From contig JACQFZ010000055.1 in NCBI GenBank assembly GCA_016199745.1, positions 1 through 42,007 of the forward strand: a stretch of DNA of 42,007 nucleotides, read 5' to 3'. Made by a program: the position numbers and the translations under genes. Under the pieces are notes generated by a model. It was not told the DNA's origin and did not search any database. It worked only from the letters and a program-made list of their open reading frames with translations. This document shows, in pieces, positions 31,509 through 39,796 of the stretch. Every line of letters begins with the position of its first letter. Position 1 is the stretch's first letter. The stretch comes from Gammaproteobacteria bacterium (GTDB lineage: Bacteria > Pseudomonadota > Gammaproteobacteria > Acidiferrobacterales > Sulfurifustaceae).

Positions 31509-32579
31509 TTAACGTTGCAAACGTAACGGATTGTTCGGATCGATGCCCGGCCCGAACGGCAGCTTGCGATCGATGTTAGTGATTTGATAGACCTTGCCGA
31601 TCCAATTGTTAATCACCGCCTCGGCGGTATCGTGCCAAGTATTGTCGAGCGTTGCTGCCACCAGCGCCTCCGGCAGTTCCGGAATCGGTTGTTGCTGCGT
31701 GTGCGCCGCAATGATACGGCCTTTGTGCTCGTCGAGAATGGCGCGGGTTTGTGCGCTGAAATAGTTGTCGACGAATGGCGGGTAATCGCTACGCTCACCA
31801 GCGGCGAAACGAGTGACCTCGCGTTTGTATTCCTTGAGCAGGCTGACCGTGTCGTATTCCGGATGGCCCTGAAAGAACACCATGCGAAAGCCGTCTTCGC
31901 TGACGGCCAGGTGTACGCCCGCTTCGTCGCCTTCCGCCAGAATCGGCAACCGCGCCGCGGCAAATTGCTCGTGGCTGATATCGTTGAAGCGCGAATGCGG
32001 CACGTCGAAACGGGTGTTGACGTCGCTGACCAGCGGATGCCGCCGATCGACCACACGATGCGGGAACACGCCCCAGCGTTTGAAGCCGAGCGGCCGGCGT
32101 TTTTGCCCGTAACGAAATTGCAGCACCGCATGCGTTGCCAAACACGAGCACAGCGTCGACGTGACGTTCGCCGTCGCCCAGTCGATGACTTCGATCAACG
32201 GTTGCCAGAACGGCTCGAGCGCTAAATCGGGTTGCGTCACATTGGCGCCGGTGATGATGAGCGCATCGAGGCCGTCGCGTTTGATCTGCTCGAAACTTTC
32301 GTAGTGCTTCGCCACATGTGCGCTTGCCTCCGGTCCGCGCTTCAATTCCTTGAGCGTGAACGGATGCATATAGAACTGGGCGATTTGGTTGCTCTCGCCG
32401 ATCAGCCGGAAAAATTGCCGTTCGGTTGCCGCCAGCGCCGCGTCCGGCATCATATTAAGCAAGCCGATGTGCAGCTCGCGGATGTCCTGCTTCAACGCAA
32501 CATCGCGCGGCACGACGGTCTCGCCCTCACGGCGGAGGGCATCGAAGGCGGGGAGATCGGAATTGGCAACGAGGGGCAT
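31509..32579 (-). CDS. metA: Homoserine O-succinyltransferase (MetA type)
   Basis: A 356-residue enzyme of the class-I-glutaminase-like fold that activates homoserine for methionine synthesis. Evidence: LHIGLLNMMPDAALAATERQFFRLIG at 36-61, the nucleophile region TLCSCLATHAVLQFRYGQKR with C146 as the likely catalytic cysteine, and FFQGHPEYDTVSLLKEYKRE with the catalytic His. Compared with E. coli MetA (CWGAQA), the CLATHA form is typical of the MetAS variants in other proteobacteria; succinyl is the likely donor but acetyl cannot be excluded by eye. It follows the P-loop ATPase gene with 2 bases between. Confidence 0.9.
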   Translation of the reverse strand: MPLVANSDLPAFDALRREGETVVPRDVALKQDIRELHIGLLNMMPDAALAATERQFFRLIGESNQIAQFYMHPFTLKELKRGPEASAHVAKHYESFEQIKRDGLDALIITGANVTQPDLALEPFWQPLIEVIDWATANVTSTLCSCLATHAVLQFRYGQKRRPLGFKRWGVFPHRVVDRRHPLVSDVNTRFDVPHSRFNDISHEQFAAARLPILAEGDEAGVHLAVSEDGFRMVFFQGHPEYDTVSLLKEYKREVTRFAAGERSDYPPFVDNYFSAQTRAILDEHKGRIIAAHTQQQPIPELPEALVAATLDNTWHDTAEAVINNWIGKVYQITNIDRKLPFGPGIDPNNPLRLQR

Positions 32580-32581
32580 GG

Positions 32582-33427
32582 TTAAGCCTGGCGTTCTAAC
32601 ACGTGTTCGACCAAACGCAGGAAGCTCTTTTCGTCGCGCGCTTGCGCCAGTTCGTCGGTGGTCACGGTGTAACCGTATTCTTTGGCGATGGCGTCGTAGC
32701 GGGGAATGCGCGAATAAAACAGGCGCGGGAACATCCAGCGGACAAAATGATCCGGTTCGATTTGCGCGACATAGGAAAGATTATTTTCGCCTAAGTAAAT
32801 CGCCAGCTGCTCGTCCAAAAACGCCTCGCGATAATAAAGTGGTTTCGGGTTTTGCTCGGCGCGGCGGATTAACGCTTGTTCGTCGGTTTTGCTGGCCTTG
32901 ATGTACAAAATGAGCGTGTGCTCGGCCAATACCTGCAGCACCTGCGGATCGTCGAGCTCGCACAAGCTGCCGCCGGCGTCGTTGACGAAATGGGCGTAAC
33001 CGTAGATATCGCGCGCTTTGTGGATGAACTCCGGCACATCCTTCATCGCCGCGATCTCGCCGTGATGATGCAGCGTCTGCCGGCGCTTGAACTCGTCGAG
33101 CGTCAGGCCGCCGTGATCTGGGTTGCCAAGCTTGCCAAGAAAGCTCGACAGCGGCTGCAGATTGTCGACGCTCAAGTTGTTACGAATATATATAGAGTCG
33201 GACCGTAGCAGCTCGCGCAGGAACGGGATCTGCATCGCTTGGTGCTTGATGTTGTCGAGGATTGGCTCGTCCAGGTAGCGCGTGCCGATGCGGTAGTCGC
33301 CCGAGTAGTGAAACCAATTGCCTTGGCGCAGTTGCGTGGCCACGCGGGTCTTGCCGACACCGGACATGCCGAGCAAGGTGACGCTTTTGTGGGGCCTAGC
33401 TTTGAATGCTTGTGGCGTAAGTTTCAC
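32582..33427 (-). CDS. P-loop ATPase of unknown role, upstream of metA
   Basis: A 281-residue protein with a Walker A motif at 20-27 (LLGMSGVGKTRVA). A likely Walker B or kinase-type acidic site is near HFVNDAGGSLCEL. The opening resembles nucleotide or shikimate-type kinases, but the remainder (DDPQVLQVLAEHTLILYIKAS, FVRWMFPRLFYSRIPRYDAIAKEYGYT) is not familiar. No membrane segment. Its stop lies 2 bases before the metA start, so it is co-translated with metA. Substrate unknown. Confidence 0.75.
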   Translation of the reverse strand: MKLTPQAFKARPHKSVTLLGMSGVGKTRVATQLRQGNWFHYSGDYRIGTRYLDEPILDNIKHQAMQIPFLRELLRSDSIYIRNNLSVDNLQPLSSFLGKLGNPDHGGLTLDEFKRRQTLHHHGEIAAMKDVPEFIHKARDIYGYAHFVNDAGGSLCELDDPQVLQVLAEHTLILYIKASKTDEQALIRRAEQNPKPLYYREAFLDEQLAIYLGENNLSYVAQIEPDHFVRWMFPRLFYSRIPRYDAIAKEYGYTVTTDELAQARDEKSFLRLVEHVLERQA

Positions 33428-33494
33428 GGTGGGATCCGTCTAATCTTGGTACAGCTATTGTATCCGGGCTTGGCGATTTGTGCGTTGTTCGGTC

Positions 33495-33523
33495 TCGTTT
33501 CAGCGCGAGCGCGCTACTATAAT
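33495..33523 (+). promoter_or_regulatory. Promoter of the YkgJ-type gene
   Basis: A perfect TATAAT at 33518-33523 with 17 bases to a weak -35 (TCGTTT, 33495-33500). The -10 lies 28 bases before the ATG at 33551. The divergent ATPase/metA operon starts 90 bases to the left. Confidence 0.5.
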
Positions 33524-33550
33524 GCGCGCTCTTCCCGATGGGTGTGAGCC

Positions 33551-34009
33551 ATGACCACTGTTATTCCGATTAAGCCGGCCGGTAAGGTGAAGATCACGCC
33601 GGAAAACAAATGCAGCTTCTGCAAAGGCCCGTCGACCTGTTGCACGTATTTTACTCAGCAGATCGACACGCCCAAGGTGATGGAAGATTTCGACCTATTG
33701 CTGTGGCAGATCTCGCACTTCAATACCCAGTTTTATAAGGATTCCGACGGCTGGTTCATCCTGGTCAATAACAAGTGCCAGCATCTACAGCCGGGCGGCC
33801 TCTGCGGTATCTACGACACCCGGCCGCAGGTCTGCCGCGACCACTCGAACGACGATTGCGAGTTCGAGGGCGCGGCCGGCGCTGATGATTTCGACATGTA
33901 TTTCCCCGATTACGAATCGCTGCTGATTTATTGCCGCAAGCGTTTCAAAAAGTGGGATCAGCGATTTAAGCCGGTGAAAACGAAGGCAAAGACAAAACGC
34001 GCGCGCTAG
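33551..34009 (+). CDS. YkgJ-type cysteine cluster protein
   Basis: A 152-residue cytoplasmic protein. Cysteines C21, C24, C30 and C31 (KCSFCKGPSTCC) and later NKCQHLQPGGLCGIYDTRPQVCRDHS form the YkgJ/'Fe-S cluster or zinc' pattern in which the cysteines bind a metal centre. The tail is basic (KTKAKTKRAR). The TAG stop lies inside the left terminal repeat of the element at 34006-34202. Function of the family is not settled. Confidence 0.85.
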   Translation: MTTVIPIKPAGKVKITPENKCSFCKGPSTCCTYFTQQIDTPKVMEDFDLLLWQISHFNTQFYKDSDGWFILVNNKCQHLQPGGLCGIYDTRPQVCRDHSNDDCEFEGAAGADDFDMYFPDYESLLIYCRKRFKKWDQRFKPVKTKAKTKRAR

Positions 34010-34202
34010 TACTCCGTCAGATAAGTTTTTCTCGATAACGACGGCACGAACTGACCCCCTCTCCCTCCGGGAGAGGGCTGGGGTGAGGGAAAACATCGGT
34101 GATCGTAGCCACGCCGTCCCTCACCCCTTCCCCTCTCCCGGAGGGAGAGGGGTTTACGCACGGTGGCATGCGGAAAAAAAAACTTATCTGACGGAGTACT
34201 AG
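34006..34202. mobile_element. MITE-like element with perfect 25-bp terminal inverted repeats
   Basis: The left end (34006-34030, beginning CTAGTACTCCGTCAGATAAG) is an exact reverse complement of the right end (34178-34202, ending TTATCTGACGGAGTACTAG). Between them, REP units CCCTCTCCCTCCGGGAGAGGG and its inverse are arranged head to head with GGGGTGAGGGA/CCCTCACCCC. It has no coding frame. It sits between two convergent genes and supplies the stop codon of the YkgJ-type gene. Confidence 0.85.
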
Positions 34203-34224
34203 TCGCTGCTGACTGACTGGCGCA

Positions 34225-34782
34225 TTACTGCGCCAGCTGCAACGAAAAAAGCCCGGCGAGCGTGTGCCGCAGCTCATCGATGGTGATGTACTGATAGCGC
34301 GCATAAGTGTCGGCCCACTGCCCGCAATTGAGTGAGTTGACGTCCGGCTGCGTCGCCGAGTTCAAACGCAGGCGGGTGGCGAAGGTCATAATTTCGCTGT
34401 CGTTTATCGTATCGCCGATGCTGACGCCCGCCCGTGCCAGGCGAATGGGGCCGATCTCGGTGAGTCCGTCGCTGACATCCCGCCGGACTTGAGTAATCAA
34501 GAATTCGTCCTTTTGCACGGTGCGGGGTGTGTTCTCGCGGGTACGCATGGCGAACCGGCAATGCGGCTCGTATTTTTGGATCTCGGAGAACGGCAGTACG
34601 CGTCCGTTTTGGATATAAATGCTGGCGTCGTCCGCTGGAATCGTCAGCTCGCGCTGCAGCGTCAGCCGCGATCCCACCGGAATATGGTACGACAGCGGGC
34701 TGCGAGCGTTGTCCGTTTGGCAGCCGCTCAGCGCGACCGCGGCGAGTACGGCGCCGAGCGCGAAGGTTCTGCAGGCGTTCAT
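34225..34782 (-). CDS. Lipoprotein of unknown function
   Basis: A 185-residue protein from ATG 34782 (GAGGTGC upstream; a codon three earlier is also ATG-like but lacks spacing). The signal peptide ends in the lipobox AALSGC. The mature part is beta-rich (HIPVGSRLTLQRELTIPADDASIYIQNGRVLPFSEIQKYEPHCRFAMR) with two further cysteines that could pair. No family is recognised. It is a single gene. Confidence 0.8.
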   Translation of the reverse strand: MNACRTFALGAVLAAVALSGCQTDNARSPLSYHIPVGSRLTLQRELTIPADDASIYIQNGRVLPFSEIQKYEPHCRFAMRTRENTPRTVQKDEFLITQVRRDVSDGLTEIGPIRLARAGVSIGDTINDSEIMTFATRLRLNSATQPDVNSLNCGQWADTYARYQYITIDELRHTLAGLFSLQLAQ

Positions 34783-34952
34783 ATAAAGCACCTCGAGGCG
34801 AATCGTGAATCGGTGTCATTATGAACCTGATCGAACGGCAATAAAAAAGGGATAACGCCAACCGTTTCAAAGGTCGTAGCCCAATGGAGCGCGGCGCAAT
34901 CCGGGGACCCACCACCCTCGCTGGATAACGGCACTTCTGATTTATTTAAAAT

Positions 34953-35018
34953 TGTAGGGCGGACTTGTCCGCCGATCGATAAAGAACGGAAGGAAATGGC
35001 GGACAAGTCCGCCCTACA
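34953..35018. repeat. Perfect 21-bp inverted repeat with palindromic arms
   Basis: The arm 34953-34973 (TGTAGGGCGGACTTGTCCGC plus C) is the exact inverse of 34998-35018. Each arm also contains the self-complementary GGCGGAC-TT/AA-GTCCGCC. This is an intergenic REP-type unit unlike the CCCTCTCCC family, in the space between the lipoprotein start and the HAD gene stop. Confidence 0.85.
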
Positions 35019-35048
35019 TGGTTTGATTCTGCACTAATCAGCGCTTTC

Positions 35049-35696
35049 TCAGGGCAAAATTTCGTGCAGGTGCGCTATTGCCGTGAACTCGCTGACCGTT
35101 TTTGCCGGTTGTTTCGAGTCCGGACAAGTAATCGCCACCAAATGACGGATGCCGTATTGCCGTGCCGACCGCAACACTGGCAGGCTGTCATCGACCAGTA
35201 GGCTCGTCGTCTTATCGAACGGCTGCACCTGCTGCATCCGCTCCCAAAAATCCACGTGTTCCTTCGGCAAACCAAAATCGTGCGAGCAGACGATGGCGTC
35301 GAAGTGCGCGCGCAGCTGTGTGCGCTCGAGCTTGAGCGCCAGCGCCTTATTGTGCGCGTTCGTTACCAACAACATGCGTCTGCCGCTGGCGCGCACCGCC
35401 TGCAAAAATTCGAGCGTGTGCGGGTGCAAGGCGATCAAGTGATCGATCTCTTCTTTGAGCTGCCGAATGTCGAGGCCGAGCTCGCGCGTCCAATAATCGA
35501 CGCAATACCAGTTCAGCGTGCCTTCGGCGCTAGCGAAGCGCTGGCGCAGCTCGCTTGACGCCGCGTCGATGGCGACGCCGTGTTTCTCGGCATAACGCCG
35601 CGGCACGTGCTCCTGCCAAAAGTGATTGTCGTAATGCAGATCGAGCAGCGTGCCGTCCATATCGAGCAGCACGGTTTCAATGTCGTTCCAGTTCAT
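35049..35696 (-). CDS. yrfG: HAD-superfamily nucleotidase (YrfG type)
   Basis: A 215-residue cytoplasmic phosphatase from ATG 35696. HAD motif I is VLLDMDGTLLDL with nucleophile D12 and D14; motif II LVTNAHNKAL; motif III Lys in GLPKEHVDFW; motif IV LLVDDSLPVL. WQEHVPRRYAEKHG and LNWYCVDYWTRELGLDI match the GMP/IMP 5'-nucleotidase YrfG. The ribosome site is weak. It diverges from the DUF2846/barrel gene. Confidence 0.87.
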   Translation of the reverse strand: MNWNDIETVLLDMDGTLLDLHYDNHFWQEHVPRRYAEKHGVAIDAASSELRQRFASAEGTLNWYCVDYWTRELGLDIRQLKEEIDHLIALHPHTLEFLQAVRASGRRMLLVTNAHNKALALKLERTQLRAHFDAIVCSHDFGLPKEHVDFWERMQQVQPFDKTTSLLVDDSLPVLRSARQYGIRHLVAITCPDSKQPAKTVSEFTAIAHLHEILP

Positions 35697-35848
35697 CGGT
35701 CGATTATACGTGTAGGGTAGCGCCGACCTAGCGTTGACGGCGTTTAGCTCGCGTCGGTATGGTACGAGCCGGGAGATCGGAAACGCACGGAGGCGAGCAG
35801 GATTATAACTCGCAGTCGTTTCGACTTTTCTGAAGGGGAGGAATTCTA

Positions 35849-36904
35849 ATGAAGAACGACGATCGGCGCCGTTGTTGGCGCGTCGGTGGATTGGTATTGT
35901 TTCTATCAATCGCCGTTCCGGCCCATGCCGCTGTTCTGCTAGCCAGTCCCAACGAAGATAACCTCGCCAAAACCGCTGTGCCGCTGGCCGATAAGGCGCT
36001 GGTTTACGTCTATCGTGCCGACGATGCCGACAGCTCGACGGCGACGCTGTTGTTGAATGGCAGCGAAGCGGCCTATCTCGGTGCTCGAACCTTCGGTTAT
36101 TGGAGCATGGCGCCGGGTCGAGTCGAGGCGCGTCTCGCCGGCACGGCGATCAGCACGGCGCTGACGGTCGAAGCGGGGCGTATCTATTACATCGAGTTGT
36201 ACCAATCCACTAACGGCCTGTTGGCGCTGAAGCCGGTTTCCTTCGCCATCGGCCGCAGCCAAATCCAACGCGGACAGTTGGTGGCCGCGCCGGGCGGACC
36301 GTCGCTGACGCCAACGCGAATACCGGCGGCCTCGGCGGCGAGCACGGCGACGCCGTCAGCCGCCACGGTGATCGAACCCGGTATCCGTTCGCGGCGTACC
36401 CGCGCGGCAGTCTCACCGAAGTTCGGGAATTTCACGTTGGCTGAGGAATCGCAAACGTTTTTGGGCGTCGATCGCCAGTTTGACGATAGCGGCATGGCGA
36501 CAGGTGTGGAAGTCGAGTGGTTTTTGCGGCCGACGCTGTCGTTGGGCGTCGAGCTCATGCGCTACTCGAACGATTACACGTCGCCGTCCACCGGCGCGTC
36601 CGGTTCGATCGATAGCCAGGTGATCTTGTTTAACGGCAAGTATTACTTCCACCCACAAAGCGCGTGGCAGCCCTACATTGGCGCGGGCGTTGGCGGTGTC
36701 GCCGTCGATTTTAGCGGCGGTATCAGCGGCGATGCCGGTGGTCCGGCGTTGCAGCTGGTCGGCGGCGTGCAGTGGCGATTTATTAGTTGGTTCGCCCTGC
36801 GCACCGAGGTCAAATACCTGCATGCGATCGCCGAAGACGAAGGCGGTCATGAGATCAACGTCTCCGGCAGCGGCATATTCCTGAGCGCCACCGGTTATTT
36901 TTGA
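35849..36904 (+). CDS. Fusion protein: DUF2846-like domain plus outer-membrane beta-barrel
   Basis: A 351-residue protein with a signal peptide (about 1-27, AHA-A). Residues about 45-140 (ALVYVYRADDADSSTATLLLNGSEAAYLGARTFGYWSMAPGRVEARLAG) resemble DUF2846, a small lipoprotein-type domain. An Ala/Pro/Thr-rich linker leads to a C-terminal eight-strand barrel (about 205-351, GVEVEWFLRPTLSLGVELMRYSN, YYFHPQSAWQPYIGAGVGGVAVDF) ending in Phe as outer-membrane proteins do. GGGGAGGAATTCTA gives a strong ribosome site. The combination is uncommon; role unknown. Confidence 0.78.
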   Translation: MKNDDRRRCWRVGGLVLFLSIAVPAHAAVLLASPNEDNLAKTAVPLADKALVYVYRADDADSSTATLLLNGSEAAYLGARTFGYWSMAPGRVEARLAGTAISTALTVEAGRIYYIELYQSTNGLLALKPVSFAIGRSQIQRGQLVAAPGGPSLTPTRIPAASAASTATPSAATVIEPGIRSRRTRAAVSPKFGNFTLAEESQTFLGVDRQFDDSGMATGVEVEWFLRPTLSLGVELMRYSNDYTSPSTGASGSIDSQVILFNGKYYFHPQSAWQPYIGAGVGGVAVDFSGGISGDAGGPALQLVGGVQWRFISWFALRTEVKYLHAIAEDEGGHEINVSGSGIFLSATGYF

Positions 36905-36911
36905 TGCTCGT

Positions 36912-36952
36912 TCGGTTGGCCGCCTTCATAATATAAGGAGTCGGCCAACCGA
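36912..36952 (+). promoter_or_regulatory. Perfect 11-bp stem-loop holding an AAGGAG in its loop
   Basis: TCGGTTGGCCG (36912-36922) pairs exactly with CGGCCAACCGA (36942-36952). The loop contains AAGGAG (36935-36940), the best ribosome site for the thioesterase gene, yet 19 bases from its ATG unless the stem closes. It may instead end the upstream transcript. Confidence 0.55.
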
Positions 36953-36959
36953 GTGATTT

Positions 36960-37496
36960 ATGAATCTGTACCTGCGCCTGCTGCGGTTGTTGTTACTGAT
37001 TCCGTTCGTACGTCGGCGCGATATCTTCGCCGAATCGCATCTCTCGTTCCGTGTCTGGCCGAACGACTGCGATCTCAACTTCCATATGAACAACGGCCGT
37101 TACCTGACCTTCATGGATCTTGGCCGTATGCACTTGTTGGTGCAGATCGGCCTTTTTAAATTGCTATTGAAGTATCGTTGGACGCCGGTACTGTCGGGCG
37201 CCGAAATCAGTTTCATTCGTTCGCTGCCGCCGTTCGGCAAATTTACGTTGGTGACGCGCATGCTGACCTGGGACGAGAAGTATTTTTATTTGGAGCAGCG
37301 CTTCGAACGTGGCGACGTGTTATGCGCGCTGGCGACCGTTCGTGGGTTATTCGTCACCGGCGGCCGTACCGTGCCGAGCGCCGATGTGCTGCGTGCCCTG
37401 GGTGTCGACGCCGCGCCGCCGGCGATGCCGACAATCGTAAGTCATTGGAAAGAGCTAGCGGCATTGAAGAAAGAACAATCGGCGCGCAGCGCATGA
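36960..37496 (+). CDS. Thioesterase-fold (hot-dog) protein
   Basis: A 178-residue protein. A hydrophobic or amphipathic N-terminus (YLRLLRLLLLIPFV) is followed by the acyl-CoA thioesterase motif LSFRVWPNDCDLNFHMNNGRYLTFMDLGRM, in which the N/D residue region is the expected active site. SGAEISFIRSLPPFGKFTLVTRMLTWDEKYFYLEQRF is also typical. The N-terminal helix suggests membrane association, as in THEM6-like proteins. Substrate unknown. Confidence 0.85.
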   Translation: MNLYLRLLRLLLLIPFVRRRDIFAESHLSFRVWPNDCDLNFHMNNGRYLTFMDLGRMHLLVQIGLFKLLLKYRWTPVLSGAEISFIRSLPPFGKFTLVTRMLTWDEKYFYLEQRFERGDVLCALATVRGLFVTGGRTVPSADVLRALGVDAAPPAMPTIVSHWKELAALKKEQSARSA

Positions 37497-37537
37497 TGTT
37501 CGCTGCCTAGGTGCAATTCTCATTGGGCGCAATCTAA

Positions 37538-38341
37538 ATGTCATTCGATCCTTGTCGCTCTATCGATGCTGTCGAGCAAACGGCACTGGAAGCCGGCCGA
37601 CGTATCCTCGCCGTTTACGCGCACGAGTTCGGTGTCACCGCTAAAGGCGACGGTTCGCCCGTGACTGCGGCGGACGATGCCGCGCAAGCGGTAATCGTCG
37701 AGCGACTCACCCAGCTCACGCCGCAAATACCGATTTTGTCGGAAGAGGCGGCGAGCGTTGACTATGCCGATCGCGCCGGCTGGACGCGTTTCTGGCTGGT
37801 CGATCCGCTCGATGGCACCAAGGAATTCATTAGCCGCAATGGCGAGTTCACCGTGAACATTGCCCTCATCGAGCACGGCGAGCCGGTGTTGGGTGTGGTG
37901 CACGTGCCGGTCAACGGCGTCACCTATCTCGCTTGCCGTGGGTTCGGTGCCTTCAAGCGCCAAGGTGCCGGTGCGCCGATCGCGATCCGCGCGCAGCACT
38001 ATGACGGTCGACGACCGCGCGTCGTGGCGAGCCGGTCGCATGCCGATGCCTCGTTACAGGATTACCTAACGCGGGTCGGCGAGCACGATCTGGTGTCGAT
38101 GGGCAGCTCGCTCAAGTTTTGCCTGGTGGCCGAGGGCATGGCCGACGTGTATCCGCGTTTGGGGCCAACGATGGAGTGGGACACCGGGGCGGCGCAGTGC
38201 ATCGTCGAGGTGGCCGGCGGTCGGGTGGTCGACCCGGACGGAGCGCCGCTGCGCTACAACAAGCCGTCACTGCGCAATCCTTGGCTGATTGCCAGCGGTG
38301 CCGGTGGCTACGACTGGAACCGCTATTTGGCTGCCGGCTAA
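37538..38341 (+). CDS. cysQ: 3'(2'),5'-bisphosphate nucleotidase CysQ
   Basis: A 267-residue inositol-monophosphatase-fold enzyme that removes the 3' phosphate from PAP, a by-product of sulfate assimilation. Metal-binding motifs are all present: ILSEEAAS (Glu), FWLVDPLDGTKEFISRNGEFTVNIALIE (DPLDGT) and PTMEWDTGAAQCIVE (WDTGA). The ribosome site is weak. It stands alone between the thioesterase and the unknown anchored protein genes. Confidence 0.93.
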   Translation: MSFDPCRSIDAVEQTALEAGRRILAVYAHEFGVTAKGDGSPVTAADDAAQAVIVERLTQLTPQIPILSEEAASVDYADRAGWTRFWLVDPLDGTKEFISRNGEFTVNIALIEHGEPVLGVVHVPVNGVTYLACRGFGAFKRQGAGAPIAIRAQHYDGRRPRVVASRSHADASLQDYLTRVGEHDLVSMGSSLKFCLVAEGMADVYPRLGPTMEWDTGAAQCIVEVAGGRVVDPDGAPLRYNKPSLRNPWLIASGAGGYDWNRYLAAG

Positions 38342-38473
38342 CGGCGTCGACTCTCGTTGGTTTTCGAGGTCGCGTTCGCCGGTCGAGGCTTGCGCGGTGT
38401 TCCCCTGTCGACTATGGTCCGCTCGAGAACTCTAATATCTACAAAACGTTGCCGCGCCCGGCAGGTACCGTGA

Positions 38474-39781
38474 ATGAATAAGCTCAGCAGGCTCCTTACT
38501 ATCGTCCTGTTGTTGACGGTCGCCGTTTACGCCGGACTCAAGTATTACCTCTACTCGCAGACGCACGCCGCGGTCGAGCGCTTCCGCCAGCAAGTCGCTT
38601 TGTTCGTCGCCGTCGAGTACCGCGGTATCGGCTCCACCCTCTGGGGCGGCACGGTGCAGATCGATGAGCTAACGCTCAAACCCAACGGCATCGACGACGT
38701 CGTTTCGATCAGCGAGGCATCGTTCAGTGCCGGCAGCCTGCGCCATCTACTGCGCTTCGCGCGTCACGCCAAGGACAACACGCCGCCGGACTCGTTTCGT
38801 TTGGTGTTGCACGACGTCAAATTGCAGTTGGACGGCGAGCTGGTGAACGTCGCCGATCGTTTTCTAGCCGCTGCCAGCGAGCGCCAGCCGACGCGACCGA
38901 ACTGCGGCAATCTAGCGACCAATCAATTGGGATTTTTGCGCGAGCTCGGCTATGAAACGCTGACGGCGGATTTCGGTTTCGACTACACGTTCAACGGTGT
39001 CGCCGGATTGCTGAAGCTGCGGACCGAGGCTGAGCTCAAAGACATGAACCGGTTTGTCATGGATATCAAATTCAGCGGTGTTCAAGCCGGGTTGGCCGAT
39101 TTCAAAACAGCGTCGCCACGCATTAAGGAAGTCGGCGTCGTGCTCAAAGATTTGTCGTACAACGAGCGCCTGCGCAAATATTGCGCTAAGGCGGCCGGCA
39201 TCACCGAAGCCCAATACCTGCAGGCGGAAGTCGAGCACGGCGGTGCGTTTTTTCAACAACTCGGAATTCTCCCCGGCCCCGGCATACGTGCGGCTTACCG
39301 CGACTATCTGACGACGGCGAACGGCGAGTTAGCGTTGCGCGCGCAACCGAGCGAGGATCTGCCCGATCTGCGTGCGCTCGCGCACTACAAGCCGGCGGAC
39401 GCGGTGACGATGTTGAATCTGGTCGCGCACGTCAACGGTAAACCGATAGAGGATTTGAGCTTTGTTTACGGCGAGTTGCCGGCAGCGGCACCGGCGGTCG
39501 CCGCCGCACCCGAACCACCGCCGGCCGCGAAGCCACCGGTGAGCGCCAGTGTGGCGCCACCGGCAGCGACCGGGCAATTCCGGCCGGTGTTGATCGCCGA
39601 GCTGAAGCGGTATCTCCATCGCTATGTGCGTGTGCACGAACGCGGACAGCCGCCGCGCGAGGGCACGTTGGTGGAGGTCACCAATCGCATGGCGGTGCTC
39701 GAGCGCCGCGCCCAAGGCAGTGTCACCGTCGCTCGTATCCCGCTGACGCGCATCGGCAGCGCCGAGGTGCGGAAAGACTAG
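38474..39781 (+). CDS. Large membrane-anchored protein of unknown function
   Basis: A 435-residue protein with one N-terminal hydrophobic segment (about 7-28) and a soluble outer part. The first part (YRGIGSTLWGGTVQIDELTLKPNG..VSISEASFSAGSLRHLLRFARH) resembles envelope proteins with AsmA/DUF945-like beta layers. A Pro/Ala-rich linker (about 340-372) leads to a C-terminal domain (RPVLIAELKRYLHRYVRVHERGQPPREGTLVEVTNRMAVLERRAQGSV), probably a small beta barrel. No family is assigned. The FGGY kinase gene starts 15 bases after it, so they may share a transcript. Confidence 0.75.
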   Translation: MNKLSRLLTIVLLLTVAVYAGLKYYLYSQTHAAVERFRQQVALFVAVEYRGIGSTLWGGTVQIDELTLKPNGIDDVVSISEASFSAGSLRHLLRFARHAKDNTPPDSFRLVLHDVKLQLDGELVNVADRFLAAASERQPTRPNCGNLATNQLGFLRELGYETLTADFGFDYTFNGVAGLLKLRTEAELKDMNRFVMDIKFSGVQAGLADFKTASPRIKEVGVVLKDLSYNERLRKYCAKAAGITEAQYLQAEVEHGGAFFQQLGILPGPGIRAAYRDYLTTANGELALRAQPSEDLPDLRALAHYKPADAVTMLNLVAHVNGKPIEDLSFVYGELPAAAPAVAAAPEPPPAAKPPVSASVAPPAATGQFRPVLIAELKRYLHRYVRVHERGQPPREGTLVEVTNRMAVLERRAQGSVTVARIPLTRIGSAEVRKD

Positions 39782-39796
39782 CGGCCATTTCTCGGT

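Noticed and set aside
31230-31526. 98-codon plus-strand hydrophobic frame between the cyclase and metA genes
   Set aside because: No ribosome site; repetitive Ile/Ala/Thr composition is explained by the Gly/Asp-rich sequence on the other strand.
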